From Secundilactobacillus oryzae JCM 18671 (lineage in GTDB: Bacteria; Bacillota; Bacilli; Lactobacillales; Lactobacillaceae), in the NCBI RefSeq assembly GCF_000740055.1, contig NZ_BBJM01000001.1:89819-153818 (forward strand): a stretch of 64,000 nt of DNA, given 5' to 3'. Below the pieces are notes generated by a model that was given only the letters and a program-made list of their open reading frames with translations, ran no database searches and was not told where the DNA came from. Below, piece after piece: positions 1-9,607 of this stretch (position 1 is the first letter of the stretch; each line of letters begins with the position of its first letter). Position numbers and translations under genes: made by a program.

Positions 1-231
1 TTCCATCCGTAGGTGGGAAACCATCGTGAGATTATCACTCAATCGAAATAACAAATATTTGCCACGCCGATCAATTTTTTCAATTGTCTTGCCCTCGATC
101 GCCTGTTCAAACAATGGTGACTCTGGTGACACCATTTTAGTGTATCGAACCTCGACATTTTTAATTACGGCATTTTGGACCAAATTTGTTAATCCCCGAC
201 GTACGGTTTCAACTTCTGGTAATTCTGGCAT
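1..231 (-). CDS. mutM: Formamidopyrimidine-DNA glycosylase, N-terminal part (cut by window edge)
   Basis: This is the first 77 codons of MutM/Fpg, the base-excision glycosylase that removes 8-oxoguanine and other oxidised purines. The reading starts MPELPEVETVRRGL; mature Pro1 is the Schiff-base nucleophile and Glu2 the partner catalytic residue, both present. A further family stretch, GKTIEKIDRRGKYLLF, contains the conserved lysine and the first beta-sandwich strands. The ATG at 229-231 lies about 20 bases after the polA stop, so the two repair genes are probably co-transcribed, an order common in lactobacilli. The C-terminal zinc finger lies outside the window. Confidence 0.93.
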   Translation of the reverse strand, partial: MPELPEVETVRRGLTNLVQNAVIKNVEVRYTKMVSPESPLFEQAIEGKTIEKIDRRGKYLLFRLSDNLTMVSHLRME

Positions 232-251
232 TTAAAATCCCCCTATGCTAA

Positions 252-2915
252 TTACTTTGCATCGTACCAGGTTGGGCCAAAATGACTTTCGACCTTCAAT
301 GGAATGTCTAATTTAATAGCGGAATCCATAATGCTTGGCACAAGCGTGCTTAATTTTTCTATTTCGCTTTCTGGCGCCTCAAAGATCAGTTCATCATGTA
401 CCTGAAGAAGCATCGTCGCTTCCATATTTTGCAAAGCCTTATCCATTTCAATCATCGCAACCTTAATAATATCCGCTGCACTCCCTTGAATTGGCGTATT
501 CATTGCTGTTCGCTCAGCAAACGTCCGCTGATTGAAGTTTCGAGCATTAATGTCCGGTAAATAACGACGTCGATGCAAGATTGTTTCAACAAATCCCTGT
601 TCTCTCGCCTGACTAACGATATTTTCCGTATAAGCTTTTACACCTGGATACTCTTCGAAGTAGGTATCGATGAATTCTTTTGCCTGTTTGCGTGAAATGC
701 CGATATTTTGAGACAAGCCATAATCACTAATGCCATAAACAATCCCAAAGTTCACGGCTTTTGCCTGACGCCGCATATTAGGTGAAACTTCATCATCTGG
801 CCCCAGTCTGAAAATACGACGGGCTGTACTTGCATGAATATCTTCGCCATTCTTAAAGGCAAGTTGCAGGTTCTCATCGCCGGTTAAATGAGCTAACACA
901 CGTAATTCAATCTGTGAATAGTCAGATGAGAAAATCTGCCAACCCGGTTTTCGTGGCACAAACGCTTGGCGAATTTGACGTCCTTCATCACTTCGAACCG
1001 GAATGTTCTGGAGGTTTGGATCCACAGATGAAAGTCGCCCTGTTTGCGTTAACGTTTGGACGTAACGGGTATGAACTTTTTGATCATCCGGATTGATTAC
1101 CTTCAGCAAGCCCTCGACATAGGTTGATTGAATTTTAGCAATCTGACGATAACGCAAGATATTCTCGGCGATTGGCGCATCTGCTGCCAATTTTTCAAGA
1201 ACTTCAACAGATGTTGAGTACCCTGTCTTGGTCTTTTTAATAGCTGGCAATTGTAGTTTTTCAAAAAGAATTCGGCTTAATTGCTTTGGCGAACTAATAT
1301 TGAACTCTTCACCGGCCTCCTGATAAATCACTAATTCAATTTCACTTAGTTTTTCGGTGAAGACACTCTTCATGCTCTCAAGTTTATCAGCATCCACCGT
1401 AATACCAGCAATTTCCATTCGTGCCAGTACAAAGGCAACCGGACGCTCCAAATCAAGATAAAGGTCCATTTGATTGTTATCAGTCAGTTCCTTATAGAGT
1501 GATGTCTTTAGCGTCTGAATCGCTTGAGCTTTGCGGGCCAAGTGAGAATAGAAGATGTCATCATTAAGTGGGACCTCCCGCTTCGCACCTTTACCGTAAA
1601 CCACATCATCAGTTTCAACTTCCGAGTAGCCGTGTTGTTTAGCGAGTTTCCCAAGGTCATTGTTATTATCGTTCGTATCCAATAGATATGACACAAGTAG
1701 TAAATCAAAATCAACATTGTTTAAAGTGATATCTAACCGATTCAATCCCACATAAGTCCGTTTCGCATCGAAGACGTCCTTCGTAACTGTCTTATCTTCA
1801 AGCAACGTCTTCACTTCGGGACGCGTCAGTAAATCGACGTCACGGCCGACATACCAATCGTTCCCTGCGCCTAAAACAAATCCGGTCATAGGTGAAAGAT
1901 GATAGTTATCTTCCGGCATTTCCAAGTAAAAAGTCACGTCATCTTTGAATTCTGAGACTTCATCGAGATTATCGTCGTTCAACACCGTATAGGTAATTTC
2001 GGAAAGTTGTTCAGTCTCTCCTGCACCCGTAATCCCTTGATCATTTAGTTTGTTGAGGAAAGATTGGAAGTTCATCTTCTTATAAAAATCGACTAACTTC
2101 TCCATATCAGGACCATCGTACTTAAGGTCATCCAAGCCGATTTCGATTGGTGCATCTCGTTTGATTGTCGCAAGTTCACGTGCTCTAAAAGCTTGGTCGC
2201 GATCTTCAATTAAATGCTCTTTAAGCTTCTTAGCCGTAATATCATCAATGTGATCATAAACGCCTTGAATACTGCCGTAATCTTGAATCAGAGAAACGGC
2301 CGTCTTCGGACCTACTTTAGCAACTCCAGGATAATTATCAGAATTATCTCCCTGGAGGCCCTTCATTTCGATGATTTGTTCCGGTGTGATGCCTAATTTT
2401 TCTTTAACAAATTCGGGCGTATAGTGCTCAACATCCGTAACCCCGCGTTTAGATACAGAAACAGTCGTTAATTCAGAAGCCAGTTGGGTTAAATCGCGGT
2501 CACCAGTTACAATCGTGGTTTGAATCCCAGCGGATTCTGCCTCACGTGCCAGTGTCCCAATAATATCATCGGCTTCGTATTCTTTAAGTTCATACGTTTT
2601 GATACCTCTACTGGTCAAAAGCTCCTTGATATACGGCATTTGTTCTGAAAATTCGCTTGGTGTCTTGGCTCGCCCACCCTTGTAGTCTGCATACATTTTA
2701 GTTCTAAAAGTTGTCTTGCCAGCATCAAAGGCCACCAGCACCTTTGTTGGTTCAACATGGTTCAACATCAAATCAAGCATCGTGTTAAATCCATAGATGG
2801 CGTTTGTATGGAGTCCTTCATCGTTAGTGAATCGACTCAGTGAATTGTACAAAGCAAAAAACGCTTTGAACGCGACACTGTTTCCATCAATTAGTAGCAG
2901 TTTTTCTTTAGTCAT
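252..2915 (-). CDS. polA: DNA polymerase I
   Basis: Family A DNA polymerase for gap filling in repair and Okazaki-fragment maturation. From the chosen start it has 887 residues: an N-terminal 5'-3' exonuclease domain (opening LLLIDGNSVAFKAFF, with the metal-binding EYEADDIIGTLA stretch), a middle domain, and the polymerase domain with motif A DYSQIELR (about 665), motif B RRQAKAVNFGIVYG (about 715) and motif C VHDE (about 839). The middle domain lacks the DxE pair of an active proofreading exonuclease and reads FYLEMPEDNYH there, as in Bacillus enzymes. An upstream in-frame ATG five codons earlier exists, but AAGGAG stands just before the ATG used here. Confidence 0.96.
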   Translation of the reverse strand: MTKEKLLLIDGNSVAFKAFFALYNSLSRFTNDEGLHTNAIYGFNTMLDLMLNHVEPTKVLVAFDAGKTTFRTKMYADYKGGRAKTPSEFSEQMPYIKELLTSRGIKTYELKEYEADDIIGTLAREAESAGIQTTIVTGDRDLTQLASELTTVSVSKRGVTDVEHYTPEFVKEKLGITPEQIIEMKGLQGDNSDNYPGVAKVGPKTAVSLIQDYGSIQGVYDHIDDITAKKLKEHLIEDRDQAFRARELATIKRDAPIEIGLDDLKYDGPDMEKLVDFYKKMNFQSFLNKLNDQGITGAGETEQLSEITYTVLNDDNLDEVSEFKDDVTFYLEMPEDNYHLSPMTGFVLGAGNDWYVGRDVDLLTRPEVKTLLEDKTVTKDVFDAKRTYVGLNRLDITLNNVDFDLLLVSYLLDTNDNNNDLGKLAKQHGYSEVETDDVVYGKGAKREVPLNDDIFYSHLARKAQAIQTLKTSLYKELTDNNQMDLYLDLERPVAFVLARMEIAGITVDADKLESMKSVFTEKLSEIELVIYQEAGEEFNISSPKQLSRILFEKLQLPAIKKTKTGYSTSVEVLEKLAADAPIAENILRYRQIAKIQSTYVEGLLKVINPDDQKVHTRYVQTLTQTGRLSSVDPNLQNIPVRSDEGRQIRQAFVPRKPGWQIFSSDYSQIELRVLAHLTGDENLQLAFKNGEDIHASTARRIFRLGPDDEVSPNMRRQAKAVNFGIVYGISDYGLSQNIGISRKQAKEFIDTYFEEYPGVKAYTENIVSQAREQGFVETILHRRRYLPDINARNFNQRTFAERTAMNTPIQGSAADIIKVAMIEMDKALQNMEATMLLQVHDELIFEAPESEIEKLSTLVPSIMDSAIKLDIPLKVESHFGPTWYDAK

Positions 2916-2990
2916 AATTTTCTCCTTCATCGTTTCTTCCTTCTACAAGTGTACCAAATTTATCAGTTAAAAGGCTGATAAAGGCAAAGA

Positions 2991-3026
2991 AAAAAGCTTC
3001 ACCAACGTGAGCTGGTGAAGCTTTTT
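2991..3026 (-). terminator. Terminator of the BI-1 gene
   Basis: A perfect 14-bp inverted repeat (AAAAAGCTTCACCA, loop of 8, complement) lies just past the stop of the minus-strand BI-1 gene. The arm itself ends in a T-run, so it should terminate in that direction. Confidence 0.8.
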
Positions 3027-3035
3027 ATTGTCAGG

Positions 3036-3746
3036 TTAATCTCTTGAACCACCAAAGGCCCCAAAGATTTGGACTAAACTTAAGAATAAGTTGACGAAAT
3101 CTAAGTAGAGCTGAAGCGCACCCATAACGGCAAGTCCAGATACGGAAATTTGGCCTGAATTCTGCATATAAATCTGTTTCATCTTATTGGTATCAGTTGC
3201 CGTCAAAATCGTGAAAATAATAACCGCGATAAATGAGAAGACAAGTGAAATCATGCTGCTCTTGAAGATAAACGCATTCAACAGGTTGATTACGATTAAA
3301 GCAATCAAGGCTGCAACTGCTTGCGTTCCCACTCGAGTTAAGTCACGTTTAGTCGTAGCACCGATAAAGGCCATCACGAGGAAGACCGCAGCACTCGCGA
3401 TGAAGGCACTCACAATCGTTGTACTCGTGTAAATTAACGTGTAAAACGAGAAAACGGCCCCCATCAACGCTGCATAAATCATTAGGAGAACTAAACTTAA
3501 TCCTGAATTTTTCATTGATTGTGAAGAAATCAAGAATGGGAAAACAAACATTGCGATCAGTGGAATCCAAATGCCACCACCGTTAAACATTGCCATGACA
3601 CTTGGGAAAAATTCTGTGACCGCGTAAGCAGATCCTGCAGAAACGAGCACTGCAAGCCCCATCCAAGCGAACATTCTTGTCATAAAAGCATTTAAGCCAG
3701 CGTCGGCATTTACAATTCTCCGACCAGTTCCATCATAATTGTTCAT
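3036..3746 (-). CDS. Bax inhibitor-1 / YccA family membrane protein
   Basis: A 236-residue polytopic protein with about seven hydrophobic segments, typical of the BI-1/YccA (UPF0005) family. Bacterial members are linked to control of membrane proteases or to pH-sensitive calcium leak; the role here is inferred from family only. The family feature of closely packed small hydrophobic helices ending in LYLDFVNLFLSLVQIFG is present, including the conserved Asp in the last helix. The start was placed at the ATG at 3744-3746 because GGGGTGA precedes it by about 6 bases; a longer in-frame reading adds 13 unlikely residues. It stands alone, with its own terminator. Confidence 0.88.
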   Translation of the reverse strand: MNNYDGTGRRIVNADAGLNAFMTRMFAWMGLAVLVSAGSAYAVTEFFPSVMAMFNGGGIWIPLIAMFVFPFLISSQSMKNSGLSLVLLMIYAALMGAVFSFYTLIYTSTTIVSAFIASAAVFLVMAFIGATTKRDLTRVGTQAVAALIALIVINLLNAFIFKSSMISLVFSFIAVIIFTILTATDTNKMKQIYMQNSGQISVSGLAVMGALQLYLDFVNLFLSLVQIFGAFGGSRD

Positions 3747-3831
3747 TTGCGTCACCCCTATTATATTCTCACGATAAAATATCACGTCGCGGTGGTGCAG
3801 TCAACCGAATCGATTCTAGCGCTAGAGAAAC

Positions 3832-5163
3832 TTAATTATTTTTCAATGATAAATGACTCAGCAAATCTTCATAAGCCCGTTCGTACTTTTGCACATCTCC
3901 GGCTCCCATGAAAACGACAACGGCATCATGGTAGTCCAACAGCGGTGACATGTTGTCAACTTTGAGAATCTCGCCACCCTTGGTAATCTTTTTCGCTAAG
4001 TCAGCACTTGAAACCGCTCCTTTAGTTTCTCTAGCAGAACTAAAGATATCTGTCAGGTAAACCTTATCGGCCATGCTGAGTGATTTGGCAAAATCATCCA
4101 TCAGCGCAATCGTTCTGGAGAACGTATGTGGTTGGAAGACGGCAATAACTTGTTTGTCAGGGTATTTTTGACGAGCTGCATCAAGCGTTGCGTTAATTTC
4201 AGATGGATGATGCGCATAGTCATCAATAATCGTCATATCAGCCAGTTTACGTTCAGTAAACCGACGTTTAACACCCTTGAAACTCAATAGTTCTTTCTTA
4301 ATTTCGTTCAAATCAACGTCTTCAAAGTAAGAAACCGCAATAACTGCCAAACTATTTAGGACGTTGTGCTTTCCAAATAGCGGTACTGAATAAGTTCCCA
4401 GGAACTCATCGTGATGATAAACATCAAATTGTGAGCCACTAGTTGTTCGTTTGATGTTAACGGCTCTAAAGTCATCATCTTCGTTAGTACCATAGTAATA
4501 AACTGGAACCTTCGCTTCTAGCTTACGAAGTTCTTTGTCATCACCCCAAGCAAAAATACCTTTCTTAACCTGGTTGGCTAACGTTTGAAATGCTGAAAAG
4601 ACGTCTTCGATGCCCGTGTAATAGTCGGGGTGATCAAAGTCGATATTAGTCATAATAGCGTAATCTGGATGTTGCGCTAAGAAATGACGACGATATTCAT
4701 CTGCTTCAAAAACAAAGAACCGGGCGTCTGGTACACCCTTTCCTGAACCATCACCGATTAAGTAACTAGTTGGCGCAATGCCGCTCAAGACATGAGCTAA
4801 TAACCCTGTTGTACTGGTTTTACCATGGGCACCAGCAACACCAATGCTCGTATAGCCTTCAATCAGCTTACCCAAGAAATCGTGGTAGCGATACACATCC
4901 AAATTCATGGCAAGCGCCTTCTTAATTTCTGGATGATCATCCTCAAATGAATTTCCGGCAATCACCGTTAGGCCTTCAGTAATGTTAGCTTCGTCAAACG
5001 GTAAAACTTTGATTCCCGCCTGTTCGAGGCCGCGTTGTGTAAATGTGTATTGTGTAATATCAGAGCCTTGTACCTTAAAGCCCTTGTCATGCAAAATAAG
5101 GGCCAGGGCACTCATCCCAGATCCTTTAATTCCAACAAAATGATAAACAGTATCGCTATCCAT
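3832..5163 (-). CDS. murC: UDP-N-acetylmuramate--L-alanine ligase
   Basis: MurC adds L-alanine to UDP-MurNAc, the first peptide step of cytoplasmic peptidoglycan precursor synthesis. The 443-residue protein has the N-terminal UDP-binding glycine motif [11 protein letters not shown] (about 11-21), the ATP-binding loop GAHGKTST (111-118), the Mur central domain around [11 protein letters not shown], and the C-terminal Mur ligase domain with [10 protein letters not shown]. The start is the ATG at 5161-5163, preceded by AAGAGGA at 6-7 bases; ten extra in-frame residues upstream lack a ribosome site. It follows sftA, as in Bacillus subtilis where murC is next to ytpS. Confidence 0.97.
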   Translation of the reverse strand: MDSDTVYHFVGIKGSGMSALALILHDKGFKVQGSDITQYTFTQRGLEQAGIKVLPFDEANITEGLTVIAGNSFEDDHPEIKKALAMNLDVYRYHDFLGKLIEGYTSIGVAGAHGKTSTTGLLAHVLSGIAPTSYLIGDGSGKGVPDARFFVFEADEYRRHFLAQHPDYAIMTNIDFDHPDYYTGIEDVFSAFQTLANQVKKGIFAWGDDKELRKLEAKVPVYYYGTNEDDDFRAVNIKRTTSGSQFDVYHHDEFLGTYSVPLFGKHNVLNSLAVIAVSYFEDVDLNEIKKELLSFKGVKRRFTERKLADMTIIDDYAHHPSEINATLDAARQKYPDKQVIAVFQPHTFSRTIALMDDFAKSLSMADKVYLTDIFSSARETKGAVSSADLAKKITKGGEILKVDNMSPLLDYHDAVVVFMGAGDVQKYERAYEDLLSHLSLKNN

Positions 5164-5266
5164 GAAGATCCTCTTTTCCAACGTTTTTATCACAAGCCAT
5201 AAATGACGTTTTACATTTTATATTGCTAAATAATAGTGTAGCACACTCGAATCCCTCGGAAAACAA

Positions 5267-7717
5267 CTATGCCAGAGGTTGATGATGGTCATCATCCATG
5301 TCATCCGGCGTCAAATAGATGTCTCGTGGCTTGGATCCGTGCTGTTCCGAAATATAGTGTCGACTTTCAAGTTCATCAATAATATTGGCAGCTCGATTAT
5401 AGCCAATCGAAAAGACACGCTGCAGCTTAGACGTTGAAACCGTATCTTCTTTAGAAATAAAAGCCATCACCGCAGGCATCAGATCATCTTCGCCTGTACT
5501 TTCAGTCGCTTGTGCGACCAGTGAGTCGGGTGAAAACTCATATTTTGCTGGTTGCTGTGATCTAACAAATGCCGTAATTGACTCTACTTCAGCGTCAATA
5601 AACGCCCCTTGTAATCTAATTGGCTGACTCGCACTGTTACCGAGGTACAGCATATCGCCACGACCGAGTAGTCGTTCGGCACCACCCGTATCAAGAATTG
5701 TTCTGGAATCAATTTGACTTGATACCATGAATGCAATTCTGGCAGGAATATTATTTTTGATAATACCAGTAACAACATCAACACTTGGACGTTGCGTTGC
5801 CACAAGTAAATGAATACCAGCAGCACGTGCTTTTTGGGTAATTCGAACAATGTAATCTTCGACTTCACTAGAAGCGACCATCATCAAATCAGCCAACTCA
5901 TCAATTACGACCACGATGTATGGCATTTTTAATCCATATTCCTGATTGGCTTCAGCCTTTTCGTTAAATTGTTCAATGTTACGTGCACCGGCAGCGGCTA
6001 ATTTTTCATAACGCTGATCCATTTCCTTAACCATCCATTTGAGCGCAGCTGAAGCAGTCTTAGGATCGGAAATCACTGGTGAGAGCAAATGAGGGATGCC
6101 ATCATAAGGCGCCATTTCAACAGCTTTCGGATCAATTAGAAGTAATCGCAATTGCTCTGGCGTTGCTTTATAAAGTAAAGAAACCAAGACACTATTAATA
6201 AAGACTGATTTACCAGCACCAGTTGCCCCAGCAATCAAACCATGAGGCATTTTTCTTAAATCAGTGACTTGTGGTTTACCAAATAAATCAACCCCAAGCG
6301 CAACTGTTAATGGTGACTTGCTTGCCTTAAAAGGTTCTGAGTTAACAATTTCAGATAACATAACCGGCCGAGGTTGCGGATTAGGAATTTCAATTCCCAC
6401 CGTATTTTTACCAGGGATTGGCGCTTCAATTCGAATGTCTTTAGCAGCCAGTGCCAATTTCAAGTCATCCGTCAGGTTCGTGATTTTGCTAACCTTAACC
6501 CCTAATGCCAAGTGCACTTGGAACTGGGTGACAGTGGGTCCAATCGTCCAATCGGTCACTTCAGCATCCACATTAAACGCCTTCAATGTCTCATCCAGTT
6601 TGGCACTTTGACTTCTCGTCCAGTTTTCCTCGTCAACCTGGTTCACAACTACCGGCGGCTTAAGCAAACTTGTCTCCGGAAAATGATAGGCGTGGGTGCG
6701 GACATCCGTCTCCGCTTCATTAGGCGTTGCATTACTTGTCTCAGGTTCTGTGTGCGGTTCTTTTTGAGATTGATTAAACAGGGACAATTTCGTTTCTTGC
6801 GCTGCTCGACCTGCTTCATCATCCAATATATTGCCAAGTGATAAGCCCAGCCCACGATTAGGTGCAGCACTTTTCTTATTCTCGGCTCGTTTTTTCAGTC
6901 GTTCGGTAAGACGCTTTCGCCGTTTTCGGAGTGCCTCTTGTTTAGCATCTGGATGATTCACTTGGTTAGAAACCGATTGTCGCTCATCGGCTGTTTTTAA
7001 AATCTCTACCAGATCCTGCTCTGAATGATCTATTGCATCTTTAGCTGATTCCGAATCTTCCACGGGTTTGACCGGCTCGTTAATTTCACTAGCTTCTTCT
7101 GCAGCTGCCATCAACGAGCTCGTAATTGCATTATTCGCCCGACTTGTCTCTGGACGAGGTTCCACGGTTTCCAAACTGGATTCCGGTGTCTGCTCAGGCT
7201 CAGTCTGAAGCTCCCGCTGGCTTTCTTCCAATGCTGGCACTGACAAATCGCTATTAACCTCATTCACGTCATCTTCTACCGACTCTAACTGAAGGTCGAG
7301 TGGTGAATCAGTTAGTTGTTCATCAACCTCTGAGCCAAATAGTAAATAGCTGTCATCATCTTTACGAATTTGCGCTAGCAATGCATTGTAGTTGACCAAA
7401 TCTCGTTGTCGATCCTGTCGATTCAGTGGTTTAGGAATACGTGTCGGATGAAAGATTCGATTCTGTTCCCAACTGGCGGTCGCTGCAGGTTCCTTCAGCT
7501 CCGGCTGACAAACCGGCTGAATTGGTACCTTAGCTTCTGATTTAGGTTGTGCACGCTTTACCACCGCTCGTCGATTAACATCTGAACTCACTAAATAGCC
7601 GTCAGATTGTGACGACTTTTCGGCTTGTTTATTTTGTTGCTGTGCTTCTTCTTGTTGCTTTCGTTTTCGTAGCATTGGATACTTTCTGTAAAAAGCTGGA
7701 CCATCATAATGTCCCAT
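5267..7717 (-). CDS. sftA: SftA-type FtsK/SpoIIIE DNA translocase
   Basis: An 816-residue DNA-pumping ATPase of the FtsK/SpoIIIE family. It has no N-terminal membrane helices. Instead there is a roughly 340-residue acidic, Glu/Gln-rich, probably disordered arm, followed by the RecA-like motor with Walker A GATGAGKS (497-504) and Walker B VVVIDE (602-607), and a C-terminal winged-helix gamma domain (about 745-805). Soluble architecture plus the neighbours trmB-ytpP-ytpR-murC identify it as SftA (YtpS), which moves DNA away from the closing septum, rather than the membrane FtsK. The linker is lineage-specific. The start has GGTGAAAG upstream. Confidence 0.93.
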   Translation of the reverse strand: MGHYDGPAFYRKYPMLRKRKQQEEAQQQNKQAEKSSQSDGYLVSSDVNRRAVVKRAQPKSEAKVPIQPVCQPELKEPAATASWEQNRIFHPTRIPKPLNRQDRQRDLVNYNALLAQIRKDDDSYLLFGSEVDEQLTDSPLDLQLESVEDDVNEVNSDLSVPALEESQRELQTEPEQTPESSLETVEPRPETSRANNAITSSLMAAAEEASEINEPVKPVEDSESAKDAIDHSEQDLVEILKTADERQSVSNQVNHPDAKQEALRKRRKRLTERLKKRAENKKSAAPNRGLGLSLGNILDDEAGRAAQETKLSLFNQSQKEPHTEPETSNATPNEAETDVRTHAYHFPETSLLKPPVVVNQVDEENWTRSQSAKLDETLKAFNVDAEVTDWTIGPTVTQFQVHLALGVKVSKITNLTDDLKLALAAKDIRIEAPIPGKNTVGIEIPNPQPRPVMLSEIVNSEPFKASKSPLTVALGVDLFGKPQVTDLRKMPHGLIAGATGAGKSVFINSVLVSLLYKATPEQLRLLLIDPKAVEMAPYDGIPHLLSPVISDPKTASAALKWMVKEMDQRYEKLAAAGARNIEQFNEKAEANQEYGLKMPYIVVVIDELADLMMVASSEVEDYIVRITQKARAAGIHLLVATQRPSVDVVTGIIKNNIPARIAFMVSSQIDSRTILDTGGAERLLGRGDMLYLGNSASQPIRLQGAFIDAEVESITAFVRSQQPAKYEFSPDSLVAQATESTGEDDLMPAVMAFISKEDTVSTSKLQRVFSIGYNRAANIIDELESRHYISEQHGSKPRDIYLTPDDMDDDHHQPLA

Positions 7718-7771
7718 GATTGACTTTCACCACCATCATTTGAGTATCACAATTCAAATATATGTATATAA

Positions 7772-7797
7772 CAATATGCCATTATTACGGCATATTG
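7772..7797 (-). terminator. Possible weak terminator after ytpR
   Basis: A 9-bp inverted repeat CAATATGCC / GGCATATTG lies between the ytpR stop and the sftA start. The sequence behind it on the minus strand is AT-rich rather than a pure T-run, so partial termination or RNA-end protection is all that can be claimed. Confidence 0.45.
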
Positions 7798-7803
7798 CTC
7801 ATT

Positions 7804-8445
7804 TTAGTTAAAAATATGTTGTGCCGCGTCACTCGTAACATCAAATGGCGTCCCAACTTCAAAACTATCTGGTAGAATCATTGCCCCCGGTTTATTTGGT
7901 GCACCAGGAATATGCATTTCTCTACCCGAAACAATCATGCCGTCACTTTCAACGCCACGTAATTGTCCTGGCCAGATGACGAGACCATCGGGCATCATTG
8001 CCCCAACTTTGGCCACCACAACTTTGATTCCCGTTTGCATGTTAGGTGAACCACTCACAATCTGAACGCTTTGACCATTGTCGACCACTGTTGTAGTGAT
8101 ATTTAAATGATCAGAATCTGGATGAGGTTCCATGCTCTCGACATAGCCAACAACAAACTTTGGTTCATTGTCAGTGGTCAACTCAGCTTCAAAACCAGCG
8201 TTACTGAGCGCCTGATTCAAGCGTGTAACTTGATCGGCCGCTAAGAAAATCTGACCATTACCTTCAAAGTTCTCTAAAACCTTTGAGACGTTAAGAAAAT
8301 TATATCCTAGACTTTGATTTGTTTGCGCATCAAAAATCCGAACAACATCACCTTTTTGCTCCGATGCCTGAGTTGCCACGTCTGCATTTAAAATAACGAC
8401 GAGCGTGTCACCCATTTCACGTGGATTATAACTCGAAATTAGCAT
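7804..8445 (-). CDS. ytpR: YtpR-like tRNA-binding domain protein
   Basis: A 213-residue protein with an N-terminal DUF4479-type domain (about 1-95) and a C-terminal OB-fold tRNA-binding domain of the EMAP/PheT type (about 96-205). In the latter, GYVESMEPHPDSDHLNIT, SGSPNM and the late GMIVSGREM match the family pattern. It resembles the N-terminal anticodon-arm-binding module of PheRS beta, but there is no synthetase. Its function is not established; it is conserved next to ytpP and sftA in Firmicutes. GAAGGG precedes the ATG by 9 bases. Confidence 0.9.
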   Translation of the reverse strand: MLISSYNPREMGDTLVVILNADVATQASEQKGDVVRIFDAQTNQSLGYNFLNVSKVLENFEGNGQIFLAADQVTRLNQALSNAGFEAELTTDNEPKFVVGYVESMEPHPDSDHLNITTTVVDNGQSVQIVSGSPNMQTGIKVVVAKVGAMMPDGLVIWPGQLRGVESDGMIVSGREMHIPGAPNKPGAMILPDSFEVGTPFDVTSDAAQHIFN

Positions 8446-8472
8446 TAATAATTACCCTTCTATCACTTGAAA

Positions 8473-8796
8473 TTAGCTAGCTAGTCCATCGATGAACTGC
8501 TCGACTTGTTCCTTGGTTTTACGATCTTTATTTACAAAACGACCCGTTTCAGTACCCTTATCAAATGCGATAAAGCTTGGAATCCCGAAAACACTTAATT
8601 CAGCTGCCAAGTCAATATTTTCATCTCGATCGACTGCTAAAAAGTGATAGTCTGCATATTCCTTTTCGATTTCTGGCATTGAGGGCTTGATAAAGGCACA
8701 GTCTGAGCACCAGGTTGCTGAGAAAAATAACATGTATTTGCCATCTTTAATCTTTTCCATTAATTCATCTTTGTTCATTACTGGTAATGCTTCCAT
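8473..8796 (-). CDS. ytpP: Thioredoxin-like protein YtpP
   Basis: A 107-residue thioredoxin-fold protein. The active-site motif is WCSDC (near residue 30), not the WCGPC of classical thioredoxin, and the cis-proline loop is GIPSF. The predicted role is thiol-disulfide exchange or bacillithiol/CoA-linked redox work in the cytoplasm; no signal peptide is present. The gene keeps the Bacillus order trmB-ytpP-ytpR-sftA. The ribosome site AAAGGAG is 10 bases from the ATG. Confidence 0.92.
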   Translation of the reverse strand: MEALPVMNKDELMEKIKDGKYMLFFSATWCSDCAFIKPSMPEIEKEYADYHFLAVDRDENIDLAAELSVFGIPSFIAFDKGTETGRFVNKDRKTKEQVEQFIDGLAS

Positions 8797-8876
8797 AGGT
8801 TTTCGTCTCCTTTATTATTAGGGTTAACAAGAATATATGTTACTACTCCTATTAAAAACTACCTAGTCACAAGCCT

Positions 8877-9518
8877 CTAAACAGCTAAATGGGCAACCAA
8901 TTCATAGATTGGCCCCTTTTTACTGAACTTTTCTTCATACTCAGTTTCAACGTTCTCATCATTCTTCGTGCTCTGGTGGAGATCCAACCAGACTTCATCA
9001 AATGTTAAGCCAAAATTATTGAAGCTAGTCAGTGAGTATTCAAACAAGAGTCGATTATCCGTTTTAAATTGAATAAGGCCGTTATCTTTTAAGATAGTGA
9101 TGTAACTCTTTAAAAAGCCTGGTGACGTCAATCGACGTTTTTCATGACGCGTCTTTGGCCATGGGTCAGAGAAATTCAAATAAAGTTGGCTAATCTCCCC
9201 TTCGGCAAATAACTCGGCCACATCTGCACCATCAGTTTCCACCAATTGAACATTTGTTAATTCACTTTCAACAACTTTTCTTAATGCCACCGCAATAACG
9301 GATTCCTGAATTTCGATTCCAATGAAATTCAGTTCTGGATGTTGTCTTGCCATTTCGACAATAAACTGACCCTTTCCAATTCCAATTTCAATTTGCAACG
9401 GTTGTTTTGATGGGAATCGGTCCTGCCAATTACCAATTTGTGCCTTTGGATCAGTGACAATGAGATCAGCATGATCCTTAATGTATCCTGCTGCCCATGG
9501 CTTTTTTCTAACTCTCAT
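8877..9518 (-). CDS. trmB: tRNA (guanine-N7-)-methyltransferase
   Basis: TrmB uses SAM to make m7G46 in the tRNA variable loop. The 213-residue protein shows the SAM-binding motif IGIGKGQFIVEMA, the acidic FIGIEIQESV after the second strand, and the catalytic signature NFSDPWPKTRHEKRRL near residue 120. Start ATG has AAAGGAAG upstream. The length and motif spacing are normal for the family. Confidence 0.97.
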   Translation of the reverse strand: MRVRKKPWAAGYIKDHADLIVTDPKAQIGNWQDRFPSKQPLQIEIGIGKGQFIVEMARQHPELNFIGIEIQESVIAVALRKVVESELTNVQLVETDGADVAELFAEGEISQLYLNFSDPWPKTRHEKRRLTSPGFLKSYITILKDNGLIQFKTDNRLLFEYSLTSFNNFGLTFDEVWLDLHQSTKNDENVETEYEEKFSKKGPIYELVAHLAV

Positions 9519-9607
9519 TTGAACTTCCTTTCATTTACCGTGTGACTACAATAAGAAATGACTGATCCCCCTCTTTAAACTCACGAAGAAGTTCAGCCAT
9601 CTCGTCA

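Noticed and set aside
5267..7717. Membrane-bound FtsK
   Set aside because: No N-terminal membrane helices are present and the gene order is that of sftA (ytpS).
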